64,000 nucleotides of DNA from Atrina japonica (lineage: Eukaryota; Mollusca; Bivalvia; Pterioida; Pinnidae). The DNA is taken from NCBI GenBank assembly GCA_030159075.1, contig BROG01000347.1, positions 331,501 to 395,500 of the forward strand, written 5' to 3'. Position numbers and translations under genes: made by a program. Shown here piece by piece: positions 27,701 to 39,700 of the stretch. How positions within the stretch are numbered: the stretch's first letter is position 1; each line of letters opens with the position of its first letter. Under the pieces are notes generated by a model. The model did no database searches, was not told the DNA's origin, and saw nothing but the letters and a program-made list of their open reading frames with translations.

Positions 27701-30700
27701 TATTGACCATTCCTCTATATGATTAATTCCTTCAGTGGTTAAGTTTAGTTATTGACCATTCCTCTATATGATTAATTCCTTCAGTGGTTAAGTTTAGTTC
27801 AAAACGTAAATGTTTACACATAAAAGAAATATCTTGTACAACAACAAATGATGAAATATATATCAAGACTTACTTTGTTATCTAAACACTTTTCTATGAC
27901 CAAATCTCTACTGGTTGCTACGGTTTCCTCATCCTCTTTGACATAATACAGTAGTATTCTGGCATCAGGTGCCATCACTGCAGAAATAGGAATGTGTAGT
28001 TGAACTCTAGCAATGTGAGTTGACAGAACAGGTGGAGGCCTAGGTTGTGGTGTAGGTGGTACAGGAACTGGGACCGTTAGACATTTAAAACCACAGCATG
28101 TTCCTTTGATAAGTTCATAGTTGGGACAAGGAGGTTCGTCACAGTATATCATTTGACAACCATCTGGTTTACCTTTAGTACAGAAACACTGCTCACATGG
28201 CTTTGATTTATTTGGGGTGTAGAAATCTCCATCATTGTAAACTGTCCCTGTATTGTCTGTACAATTCACTGCTGCTCAAATTAAAAACAAAATCAAATCA
28301 GAAAAATACACAACTTTGTGTTAAGAACCTCTTTCAGTACTTGACTCATTTTCAAATTTTATGAAGCTTCATATGAGGATAGTTCCTGCAAAGCTTGATT
28401 AAAATTAATCGATTGGTTCTCGAAAAAAGTCAAAAAAGTTAAAAAATGAACTGTGTACAGTGTCAGATAAAAGAAGATTGCAAAGAGTACAATGACCCAA
28501 TGAATGAACTGTAGTCTATCACACTGGAACTTTGAAAACAGAAAATACTATAAATTACTTGTATAGTCAGACACCAACATACCTGGTGGAGGAGGGGGAG
28601 ATTGAATTTCTTCTGGAACAGGCTTATCATCCAAACATTTAAAGCCACAGCATTCACCTGGTATCATTTCATATTTCTTACAAGATGGCGGCATACACAT
28701 AGCTGTAAAACAACTTTCTTCTCTTCCTTGTCTTTCTTTTTCACAGACACAAGATTTGCAAGGTTCCTTAATATCAGGTTTATATAATTCCCCATCTTGT
28801 ACCTCAATCCCTTTGAAGTCTACACAACTGCCTGGAAAATAAATATAACACAGACATTTAGCATTACTGTAGTGACGTAATAATAAACAAACTGTGTATC
28901 AAGTATGAGTGGTTCCCTAGCCAGGCATGCTGAATCAGATATGAGATGTCCCCTAGCCAGGCATGCTGAATCAGATATCAGATGTTCCCTAGCCAGGCAT
29001 GCTGAATCAGATATCAGATGTTCCCTAGCCAGGCATGCTGAATCAGATATCAGATGTCCCCTAGCCAGGCATGCTGAATCAGATATCAGATGTTCCCTAG
29101 CCAGGCATTCTGTTTCAGATATCAGATGTTCCCTAGCCAGGCATGCTGAATCAGATATGAGATGTTCCCTAGCCAGGCATGCTGAATCAAATATGAGATG
29201 TTCCCTAGCCAGGCATTCTGTTTCAGATATGAATGAGATGTTCCCTAGCCAGACATTCTGTTTCAGATATGAATGAGATGTTCCCTAGCCAGGCATTCTG
29301 TTTCAGACATGAATGAGATGTTCCCCAGCCAGGCATGTTGAATCAGACATGAAATGTTCCCATGCCAGGCACTCTGTATCAGATGAGATGTTCCCTAGCC
29401 AGGCATGCTGAATCAGATATATGTTCCCTCGCTAGGCATGTTGAATCAGATGAGATGTTCCCTAGCCAGGCATTCTGTTTCATATATGAGATGTTCTCTA
29501 GCCAGGTACTGTTTCAAATATGAGATGTTCCCTAGCCAGGCACTCTGTTTCAGATATGAGATGTTCCCTAGCCAGGCACTCTGTTTCAGATATGAGATGT
29601 TCCCTAGCCAGGCATTCTGTCTCAGATATGAGATGTTTCCTAGCCAGGCATTCTGTTTCAAATATGAGATGTTCCCTAGCCAGGCACTCTGTTTCAGATA
29701 TGAGATGTTTCCTAGCCAGGCATGCTGAATCAGTCAATAAGTTGCATTTATAAAACTGTACCCTACGTCATTTGAAGCACCTGCTAAAAGTTTGTAAATG
29801 AACACATTTTTATTTCATTTGCAAACTTTAGAGATGTAGACTTAACAATCATGTACAAAGTGTATAAAATTGAAAAAAAAAAGAAACAGGTCACTTCCTA
29901 ATGACAAGATGTACAACTTTACCCTTTTTAGAGTCCATATTCATCCTAGACCCTTTTCATAAGAAAACTTCATATGTTTCAGTTTGCACTGCTGGCAGTT
30001 TCACATGGGGATAGTTTCTACCAGGTTAAGCGTGAATTTTTTTTACCCTTTTTAAGAGCTCATATTGGTCCTATACCCTTTTCATCAATAAACTTTAAGC
30101 GGTTTCACATGGGGATAGTTCCTACCAGGTTTATCTAAAATCGGCCAAATAGTTCTGGAGAAGAAATGGAAAATGTCTAAAAGGAAAAATATAGACAAAA
30201 GAAAATTGCAAAAGCACAGGTGCCTTAATCAAGGAATGAATGAATGTTATAGATAGGTGTAAGAACCTGTGTAAAACACCATAGTCTATCACACTGGAAC
30301 TTTGAAAACAGAAAATACTATAAATTACTTGTATAGTCATCTGGAACAGGCTTACACCAACATACCTGGTGGCGGGCATACACATAGCTGGAGGAGGGGG
30401 AGATTGAATTTCAAGGTTCTGGAACAGGCTTATCATCCAAACATTTAAAGCCACAGCATTCACCTGACATTTATCACTTCATATTTCTTACAAGATGGCG
30501 GCATACACATAGCTGTAAAACACCTTTCTTCTCTTCCTTGTCTTTCTTTTTCACAGACACAAGATTTGCAAGGTTCCTTAATAGTTCAGGTTTATATAAT
30601 TCCCCCGTCATTTGTACACCTCAATCCCTTTGAAGTCTACACAATTGCCTGGAAAATAAATATAACACAAACATTTAGCATTACTGTATTGACGTAATAA

Positions 30701-33700
30701 TAAACAAACTGTGTATTAGGTATGAGAGGTTCCCTAGCCAGGCACTCTGTTTCAAATATGAGATGTTCCCTAGCCAGGCATGCTGAATCAGATATCAGAG
30801 GTTCCCTAGCCAGGCATGCTGAATCAGATATCAGAGGTTCCCTAGCCAGGCATGCTGAATCAGATATCAGATGTTCCCTAGCCAGGCATGCTGAATCAGA
30901 TATCAGATGTTCCCTAGCCAGGCATGCTGAATCAGATATCAGATGTTCCCTAGCCAGGCATGCTGAATCAGATATGAGATGTTCCCTACCCAGGCATTCT
31001 GTTTCAGATATGAATGAGATGTTCCCTAGCCAGGCATTCTGTTTCAGATATGAATGGGATGTTCCCCCGCCATGCATGTTGAATCAGATGAGATGTTCCC
31101 TACCCAGGCACTCTGTTTCATATTTGAGATGTTCCCATGCCAGGCACTCTGTTTCATATTTGAGATGTTCCCATGCCAGGTACTCTGTTTCATATTTGAG
31201 ATGTTCCCTAGCCAGGCACTCTGTTTCAGATATGAGATGTTTCCTAGCCAGGCATGCTGAATCAGTTAATAAGTTGTATTTATAAAACTGTACCCTATGT
31301 CATTTGAAGGACCTGCTAAAAGCTTGTTAATGAACACATTTTTATTTCACAGGTCACTTCCTAACAACAAGATGTACAACTTTACCCTTTTTAGAGTCCA
31401 TATTCATCCTAGACCCTTTTCATAAGAAAACTTCATATGTTTCAGTTTGCACTGCTGGCAGTTTCACATGGGGATAGTTTCTACCAGGTTAAGCGTGAAT
31501 TTTTTTTTACCCTTTTTAAGAGCTCATATTGGTCCTAGACCCTTTTAATAAATAAACTTTAAGCGGTTTCACATGGGGATAGATCTTACCAGGTTTATCT
31601 AAAATTGGCCAAATAGTTCTGGAGAAGAAATGGAAAATGTCTTAAAGGAAAAATATAGACAAAAGAAGATTGCAAAAGCGCAGGTGCCTTAATAAGGAAT
31701 GAATGAATGTTATAGAAAAGTGTAATAACCTGTGTAAAACACCATAGTCTATCACACTGGAACTTTGAAAACAGAAAATACAATAAATTACTTGTATAGT
31801 CAGACACCAACATACCTGGTGGAGGAGGGGGAGATTGAATTTCTTCTGGAACAGGCTCACCATCCAAACATTTAAAAGCACAGCATTCACCTTGTATCAC
31901 TTCATATTTCTTACAAGATGGCGGCATACAACTAGCTATGGAACATCTTCGTTTTCTTCCTTTATCACAGAAACAAGATTCGCAAGGTTCTTTGATACTG
32001 GGTTTATATATTACCCCATCTTGTACCTCGTTTCCTTTGAAGTCTATACATCTCTCTGAAAAATAAATATAACAGTTTAACACTGATATTACATATATTC
32101 CCATGTTTTGGTTTTCTTTTTAGTATATATTATTAAAAATGGGGCAAAGCCACAATTGGCCGGGTTGTGGAACAGTGCAAGGTCATTGGATATTTCAGAA
32201 TATTTATTATAAAATAGTTATATTCACAGCAATTTGTCACTGTAGTAGCAGGAGTTGATAACACACAAGAATTATGTGTAATTTTATGTCTCGCCGCTAC
32301 CCGCTTAGTTGATAAATGCAGTTGCTACACAGATATACACTAATTTAATAAACAATATAGACTAATTTAATTTAACAAAATCAAAACCCTAATTAAAGAA
32401 GGTCTAATTGCCACAGCAACTGTTACAAGCCCCCACCCCAACGTAGCAATCAAAACATGCCCACACAGCAAAGTCTGATTTAGACCAATCAGAAGCCTTG
32501 CATCAATACCCATGGCAACAAAACCAATTCAGTGGAATTTGAATCATTAATACCCCATAACACCAAATTTTATACAAATCAAACAATGTCGAAATTCTGA
32601 CCAATCAGAAGTATTCACTAGGTTCCCATAGCAACAAAACCCATCGGTTATATTTACATACCGACTGCAATTCCCATCATTGCAAGTATATAAAGCGATG
32701 TATTGGATTTGTCAGTACACGCAGTCACATGACCCAAGTGTTAACAGCTTTACATTTTGGCATAATAATGCATGAATGAATCAATAAAGAATAGAATATC
32801 ACATATTTACTTATTTATTTAATCGTAAAAGCCATACATTACCACAAAACAAAAACAAAAATCGCACAAAGAAATTTGTAACACAAGACTAAACCCACAT
32901 CTGTAGCACACTGTACAGCCCACAGGCCCATATGGCGATATATCTAGGTCATGTTATGATGTTATGACCATAACCACAGACCAAAAAAATAAAAGTTCGC
33001 TTCGTAGTTACAAAAGAAAAAAAGGGAGGCCTAGTGCAACTTTGTCAAGCATTTCTGATAAACAAGTCGATTTGTTTGCCTTCACCGGGTATTCCTATCA
33101 GAAACAATTCGTCACTCGCACCGTGTGAAATCAGGTCGTGTGAAATACTTACGTAAGTTATGTACCAATCAGTCATCATGGTTCCCAGCTGATTGGTAAA
33201 AAAATGTCAAATAAAATGGCTACTAATTTTATGAATCTGATAAACTAACAGATTTACTTTTATTGTTATTGTTGAAATAAAATGAGTTAAACTGTTCATC
33301 GTATGCAAGTTTATCCTTGATAAGATTGCTATACTTGATGAGGCCTTCTGCCTCAGGAAAAAATCACATTCTTGGGTTGATAGCATCATGTATTAACCTG
33401 AAATGAGGTTGATAATTGTATAAAATTGTCACTCTGTTGTTTTTTTTTAAGAAACAAGAGGCCTAAGAGGGCCTCAATTGCTCACCTGAGAACCATCTAC
33501 AAATGTGGAAAGAAGACCAAGAAGAATATTTACATGCAGGCTGATCTGGCCAAGAAACATAAACACTGCTGTTTTAAGAAAACATTCCAGAAATCAAATT
33601 TTGGCAAAATTCTTGTACAAAAACATTTCTTCAACTCTATACAAGTAAACACTTTAATGCAGCATTGTGAATGCAAGGGGAGATAATTGAGAAAATCATG

Positions 33701-36700
33701 CAAAAATGAATGAAAATAACAAAGTCTGAAAAGACCTCAAAAAACACATCAAAAATTAATATTCCGATTTCTATGAAAAATACAAACTTGAATCATACAT
33801 CCATGTAGATCACTCTGAAACAATCCATTTTGCAATTCATGTAGTGGTTCTGGAGAAGAATATTTTCAAAGAGGGTACCTTTTGAGACCTATTCTGCCCC
33901 GCCCTGGATCCACCCCTGGGCAACTCTGGCTGAAAACTACAAACTTGGTATAGAAGCTTGAGTACTTGCTTCCTGTCAAGTTTCGTCAAAATCCTTTCAG
34001 TGGTTTCAGAGAAGAAGTTGAAAATATGAAAAGTTTATGGATGGACGCCGGACGGGGAGTGATCACAATAGCTCACTTGAGCCTTAGGCTCAGGTGAGCT
34101 AAAAAGCTAATGCCCCCTTCAACCCTTAAAAAAAATTAACAAAATTACCAGTCCATATGATGTTTGACTTTGTAAGTCAAACTTGTCAGGCTCTAAAAGG
34201 TGACAAATGTTTATTCATAGCTTACCTGCATCTCTTTTCTCAGGTCTGGTCAATGGTAGTAATGCCTGTTAAACAGAAGGAATGCAATGTAAATTACAAA
34301 ATTATTTAGGTATCATTAAGATAAACAACAAATATTTCTGCATCACAATATATCTGTAAAGAAATATTCCATTTAACATGCTAAAACCAGACAATATATG
34401 ACATCAAGGTTCTTTTGTACAGACCAGTGTAAATGTAAAATGTTATGCCACAGTAAAATGTGATGCAACAGGAAAAATATAATATCAAAGGTAAAATGTA
34501 TTATTATATGACTCTTGGATTTTCCATCTGTTTGTTGGTATTAACTCTTTCAATTTGTATTGATAAATCCAAATATTAATAGTAGAAGCACTACTTTCAT
34601 TCATTCAACAGTCCAGAGGGCTATGGACCGTTTTGTTGCCCTCTTGCGCTTTCGTTCTTTTCCAGTTTGTGTAAGCGTATATGACTGGATGAATCAAATT
34701 TATAAAGCAATGAAAAACTGACTATCACTGAACTATCGCTCTAAGTCATTTATGAAAAAGAACAGCCTAAAGACTTTGAAAATCTTTCTGTGCAGGAGTT
34801 AAGCACTGAATCTGAATTTAGATTGTTTTTTGTTTCGAAATTTTGAAACAGTCATAAAATAAACAAAAATGTCTTTAGTGTCGGTGGCTTATCAATTTAT
34901 CAGTCCAAAGAAACATGATATTGACCAATGCGAAGCCTCTGTCAATATTATGCTTCTTTGGACTGATAAATCCTTTTATTATACACTTAACAATATTATG
35001 AGTTTTGATATTTTTTATTTTACAGAGTGTGACCTGGCTTTCAAGATGGTGTTCTGTCACCCTCGGGTGGACAGATATTCAAGAGAAATAATTGTATAAA
35101 GTTATCAGGATCAATGAACAAACTTGATATTTTCCCCTTTGCAACAGTGCCAGAAATTACTAAGCTCAATGTAAACAAAGCTCAATGTAAACAAATCCAT
35201 ATTTTACCAAGTGACACATCCGTACCTAATTGATTAGTGTATTATGGATGGGTATACAATAAATTTATCATTATAACAGTAACTTGATCCTAAGAACCAG
35301 ATCACGCCGTATTGATAGGGGCAAATCATCAGATCAAACTTGATGCCTCACATCTCATTTGATCTGATAATCTGCCCCTGTCAACTCTACGTGATCTGGC
35401 TTTTAAGATCAAGTTACTGTTATATTAATCTCTATATGTCACCTTAAACCTAGTCAATAATTATATAATGTCAGAAGTAAAATGTGATGCCACAGGTAAA
35501 ATGTAACAAAACAGATCACATTTACAGACAATTTAAAATATGACATCAAGAGTGATTCATACAGACCATTTGAAATATCCCATCAAAATACATTCATACA
35601 GACCATTCAAAATATGTCACTATGGGGTAATAATATGGACCAGTGTAAATATGTTACCAGGGGTTTATGATATGGACCAGTGTAAATATCTTACCAGGGG
35701 TTTATGATATGGACCAGTTTAAATATCTTACCAGGGGTTAATTATATGGACCAGTTTAGATATGTTACCATGGGTTTATGATATGGACCAAATTAATTAT
35801 GTTACCAGGGGTTTATGATATGGACCAGTTTAAATATGTTACCAGGGGTTTATGATATGGACCAGTTTAAATATCTTACCAGGGGTTAATTATATGGACC
35901 AGTTTAGATATGTTACCATGGGTTTCTGATATGGACCAAATTAATTATGTTACCAGGGGTTTATGATATGGACCAGTTTAAATATGTCACCAGGGGTAAT
36001 AATATGGACCAGTGTAAATATGTTACCAGGGGTTTATGATATGGACCAGTGTAAATATCTTACCAGGGGTTTATGATATGGACCAGTTTAAATATCTTAC
36101 CAGGGGTTAATTATATGGACCAGTTTAGATATGTTACCATGGGTTTATGATATGGACCAAATTAATTATGTTACCAGGGGTTTATGATATGGACCAGTTT
36201 AAATATGTTACCAGGGGTTTATGATATGGACCAGTTTAAATATCTTACCAGGGGTTAATTATATGGACCAGTTTAGATATGTTACCATGGGTTTCTGATA
36301 TGGACCAAATTAATTATGTTACCAGGGGTTTATGATATGGACCAGTTTAAATATGTCACCAGGGGTTTATGATATGGACCAGTCTTATGTTACCTGGGGT
36401 GAAATATGGACTAGTCTTAAAATATGTCACCAGGGGTGAAAAATATGTACATCTAAATATGTCACCAGGGGGAATAATATGGACCTGTCTAAATGTGACA
36501 CTAGGGCAGAGTTCTCAATAAGAGCCGGCACCCGGCGATTTCTAAGTCTACTTCACAAAAAATCGCCGGCGACTTCTTTCAATCTCGATTTTTTTTAACC
36601 AAAAATATCAGCACTTCAGTACACAAATACCTGTCATTTATTAATTATTTATAATATACTGTGAATGATTTGTACAACAATAACAAATTTATCAGTAGAA

Positions 36701-39700
36701 TATAAAAATTATGGTATCTAAACTAGGCTTATCGATAGACCTACATTGTACGTAACACAGCAGACTAAGAAAATCCTATTTTTCAACGTCGCGATAGGGC
36801 TTGCTTTTTGGCCTGACATATACTAGGTAGTAAGTATGTTAAAGCAAGACTCATTCAAATATAAACAAAAAAGTTTGGTTTTATCCGTGATATAAATAAA
36901 TCACTTCGATCTCCAAATCAGTCAATCATTCTTTTGATGAGATCGTGAAATTTTTATCTCACCACAATGATACCAAAGCAAGCAAATGAATAGTTGTGAA
37001 ACATTCCGAAAGGTCAATAAATTCCGAGGTTTGGTGATTATAAACTCTGAAATAACTGACGGTACCAGAAAATGTGAAGTGACATAAAACAGACTTTAGT
37101 TTGGAGGCTGAATTTATGGGCTGATTTTTTAAGAAGAAAAGAGGTGGGAATCACACCAAAATTATATAAAAATGAGTTTATTTGTGGTCTATCAAATAGA
37201 TCTACTGTATTTTAAACTAAACTTTTCATAAATTTGTTTACCGGTAACTGTAAAGTAGCCTGTAGTGAAAAATTGACTCTATTTTTAGAATTAAATTTTA
37301 TATCTAAAAAATTTCCTCTGAAATTGGTTTTTTGTTATTTGGACATTAAATTTTGAATTTCAAGCTGTCTTATTTTCAATCCAGAATGCAGGAAACTGCA
37401 TCTGAGAGCATCCAAAAATCAAAATTTTCAGGGGGGTGGGGGGCATGCCCCCAGACCCCCTAGTCTTCAGATGCCTACACACCGTGTCTCAGTAATGCCT
37501 ATAGTATTGGAGCCCCTTACTTTCTTCAAATTCACCTCCTACTCTTAAACTTATTAAGAACCCTGCTACGGTTAAATGATATGCGAAAAAACAGAAAAAC
37601 ACTCAAATTTCACAAATTTTCGGCCACTTGGCATTTATCAAGTGAAAGTCGTCTTTTCTGAGTGCTTTTCTGTTTTTTCGCATACTGATACTTCCCTTTG
37701 GAGGACATTAAATTCTATTTAAATGATATGAACAGTCTAAATATGTCATTATAGATAAAAGATATTTATTGCGTTTTTTTGTTTTGAAAATCTGAGAGGG
37801 AAAATCATTGGTATTTGTCATAAATTTGCTATGGGGCATGTCAAAATGTTTATGTCACTTTTCTGAAGGTACAATGTCCCCAGGGATGTGTTGTGTGGAG
37901 GCATATAGCATATTTATTCCTGTTGTACAGAAACCTACCTCTGGTTGTATGATAGCTTCATCTACAGGCTCAGGCTCTGGGTTGCTCTGGTCTGTCGTAT
38001 TAGCCTCTAGTGTAGCATTATTCTCAATAATGATAGGGGGTCGAGGTGGCTCTATCAATGAAATTTCAATGTAACACTTAAACTCTCAACACAATAATCA
38101 AATAGCATTTTGAAATCAAACTTGACAGAAGACTTTTTATTCGTAAATCAGCAAAAAACACCATTTAAGCTGCAGTGATGAGAACAGTAAAAGATGAAAA
38201 CAAATGGCTCATTTACAGGTTTTAAATAAGGAAGATAAAAACTTAAATATTGTAAATGGAGGAAAATTCCCTATAAATGTCTAACTGCACTTCATAAGGA
38301 AGATTCTGTTTGGTACAATTTTGACATTATAACAGTAAAACATCAATAAAACAAACTAGATTTTACGTAATCGATTACTTGAGACGATTTAAATTAGATT
38401 TTACGTGATTAATTACTCTAGACAATCTAAATTAAATTTTACATAATTAATTACTCTAGACAATCTAAATAAGATTTTACGCAATTAATTACTCTACACA
38501 ATCTAAAGTAGCTACTATGGTTTATTTCAAACCTGTAATTTAATAATTCATGATCAAATATACTCAACAGCAAAAGAAACATGAAAATACATGTAGTTCA
38601 ACATTACTTAATTTTGTACTTATAATATCAGAAAGAGTAAACTAAAACTGTCACTGATTTTAGATTCCAATACAAAGTGAAAGCTTTATATGTGTGCACC
38701 ATGGTGTTTGGCTGCCCACGTTCGGTGCAGACTTGATGTTGCATAGCAACTGAGTAGGCACTACGAGTGAGTGATAACATGCGAAATTCACAGAAGTCAG
38801 TTGAGCTAATACACTACTAAGACTCAAAGCTTATAAATCACATATTTTTTAAAAAAAAACAATAATTTACAAATTTCTTGTTTCTTTTACTGCTGAGTGT
38901 ATATCAAGTTTAATGAGAAGCTCCTTCATTTGTAAGACAACAGAACATTTGATAGTCATTACAATGTTACAAATGGATTTATGATCACTTACCAGGTCTC
39001 CACCAAGGTTTCGGCTTGTATTCCTCTAAGTAATCTACCTTACTCACTTTATCAAAATCCACCGCATCATGAATTTTGAAGTGATGGGAGTGGTGTGATG
39101 TGTATACCACCTCATATCCTGACATCACCTGTGTAAGAAATAATATCACAGGTAAGAACAATAATGGACATCAATCTGTACTGAAACGTCTGTAGCAATC
39201 ACTAGCAAATTGACAGAGTGAAGAAGGTAGGTCGTAATCTTTAATCAATAGAATTTTCTCTGGGTCCGCTTGCTCCAAATTTCTTCTGATGTTACTCTTA
39301 ACTAGGAATGCTCGGCCAATCAGATTTCAGGATTAACTAAAGTAGAATTCTAAGACATGAAGTATTACTCAGGTTTTGAGCAAGTGGACTCTGGAACCAT
39401 ACACTATAAAATTGATTTAAAAGGGCATTAGTTGTTTTTTTCCATTTCCCCCCTTTTTTACTACTTAGATTGATAAACAATAACAAAAAAAGATATACTA
39501 CACAGGCATACAATTTTTTGAATTTCCTATATATATTTTGTGAAAATTGAGAAAACCAGGTTTGGCACTTTTTCAATTGCACTTGATTAAGTCAACCTTA
39601 CTATTTGTATAGGAATACCACACTGGACCTGACCTTATTTTCACAAAATATACAGGAGTATAAGATTTGTTATGCCTATGTTTAGCTCTCATTTGTTATT

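Noticed and set aside
28905..29753. Repeat ORFs ('SLARHAESD') on both strands, and the same at 30637-31285
   Set aside because: A 36-bp unit keeps frames open on both strands; it lies in introns between VWC exons.
31642..31890. Minus-strand ORF 'MNAVLLNVWMVSLFQ', and related ones at 28463 and 30131
   Set aside because: It is another frame of the VWC exon and its intron; the ten-cysteine frame with proper splice sites is the real one.
34226..34265. Furin site in RPEKRD of the linker micro-exon
   Set aside because: The residue four before the cut is Pro, not Arg, so the R-x-K/R-R rule is not met; only a dibasic pair remains.
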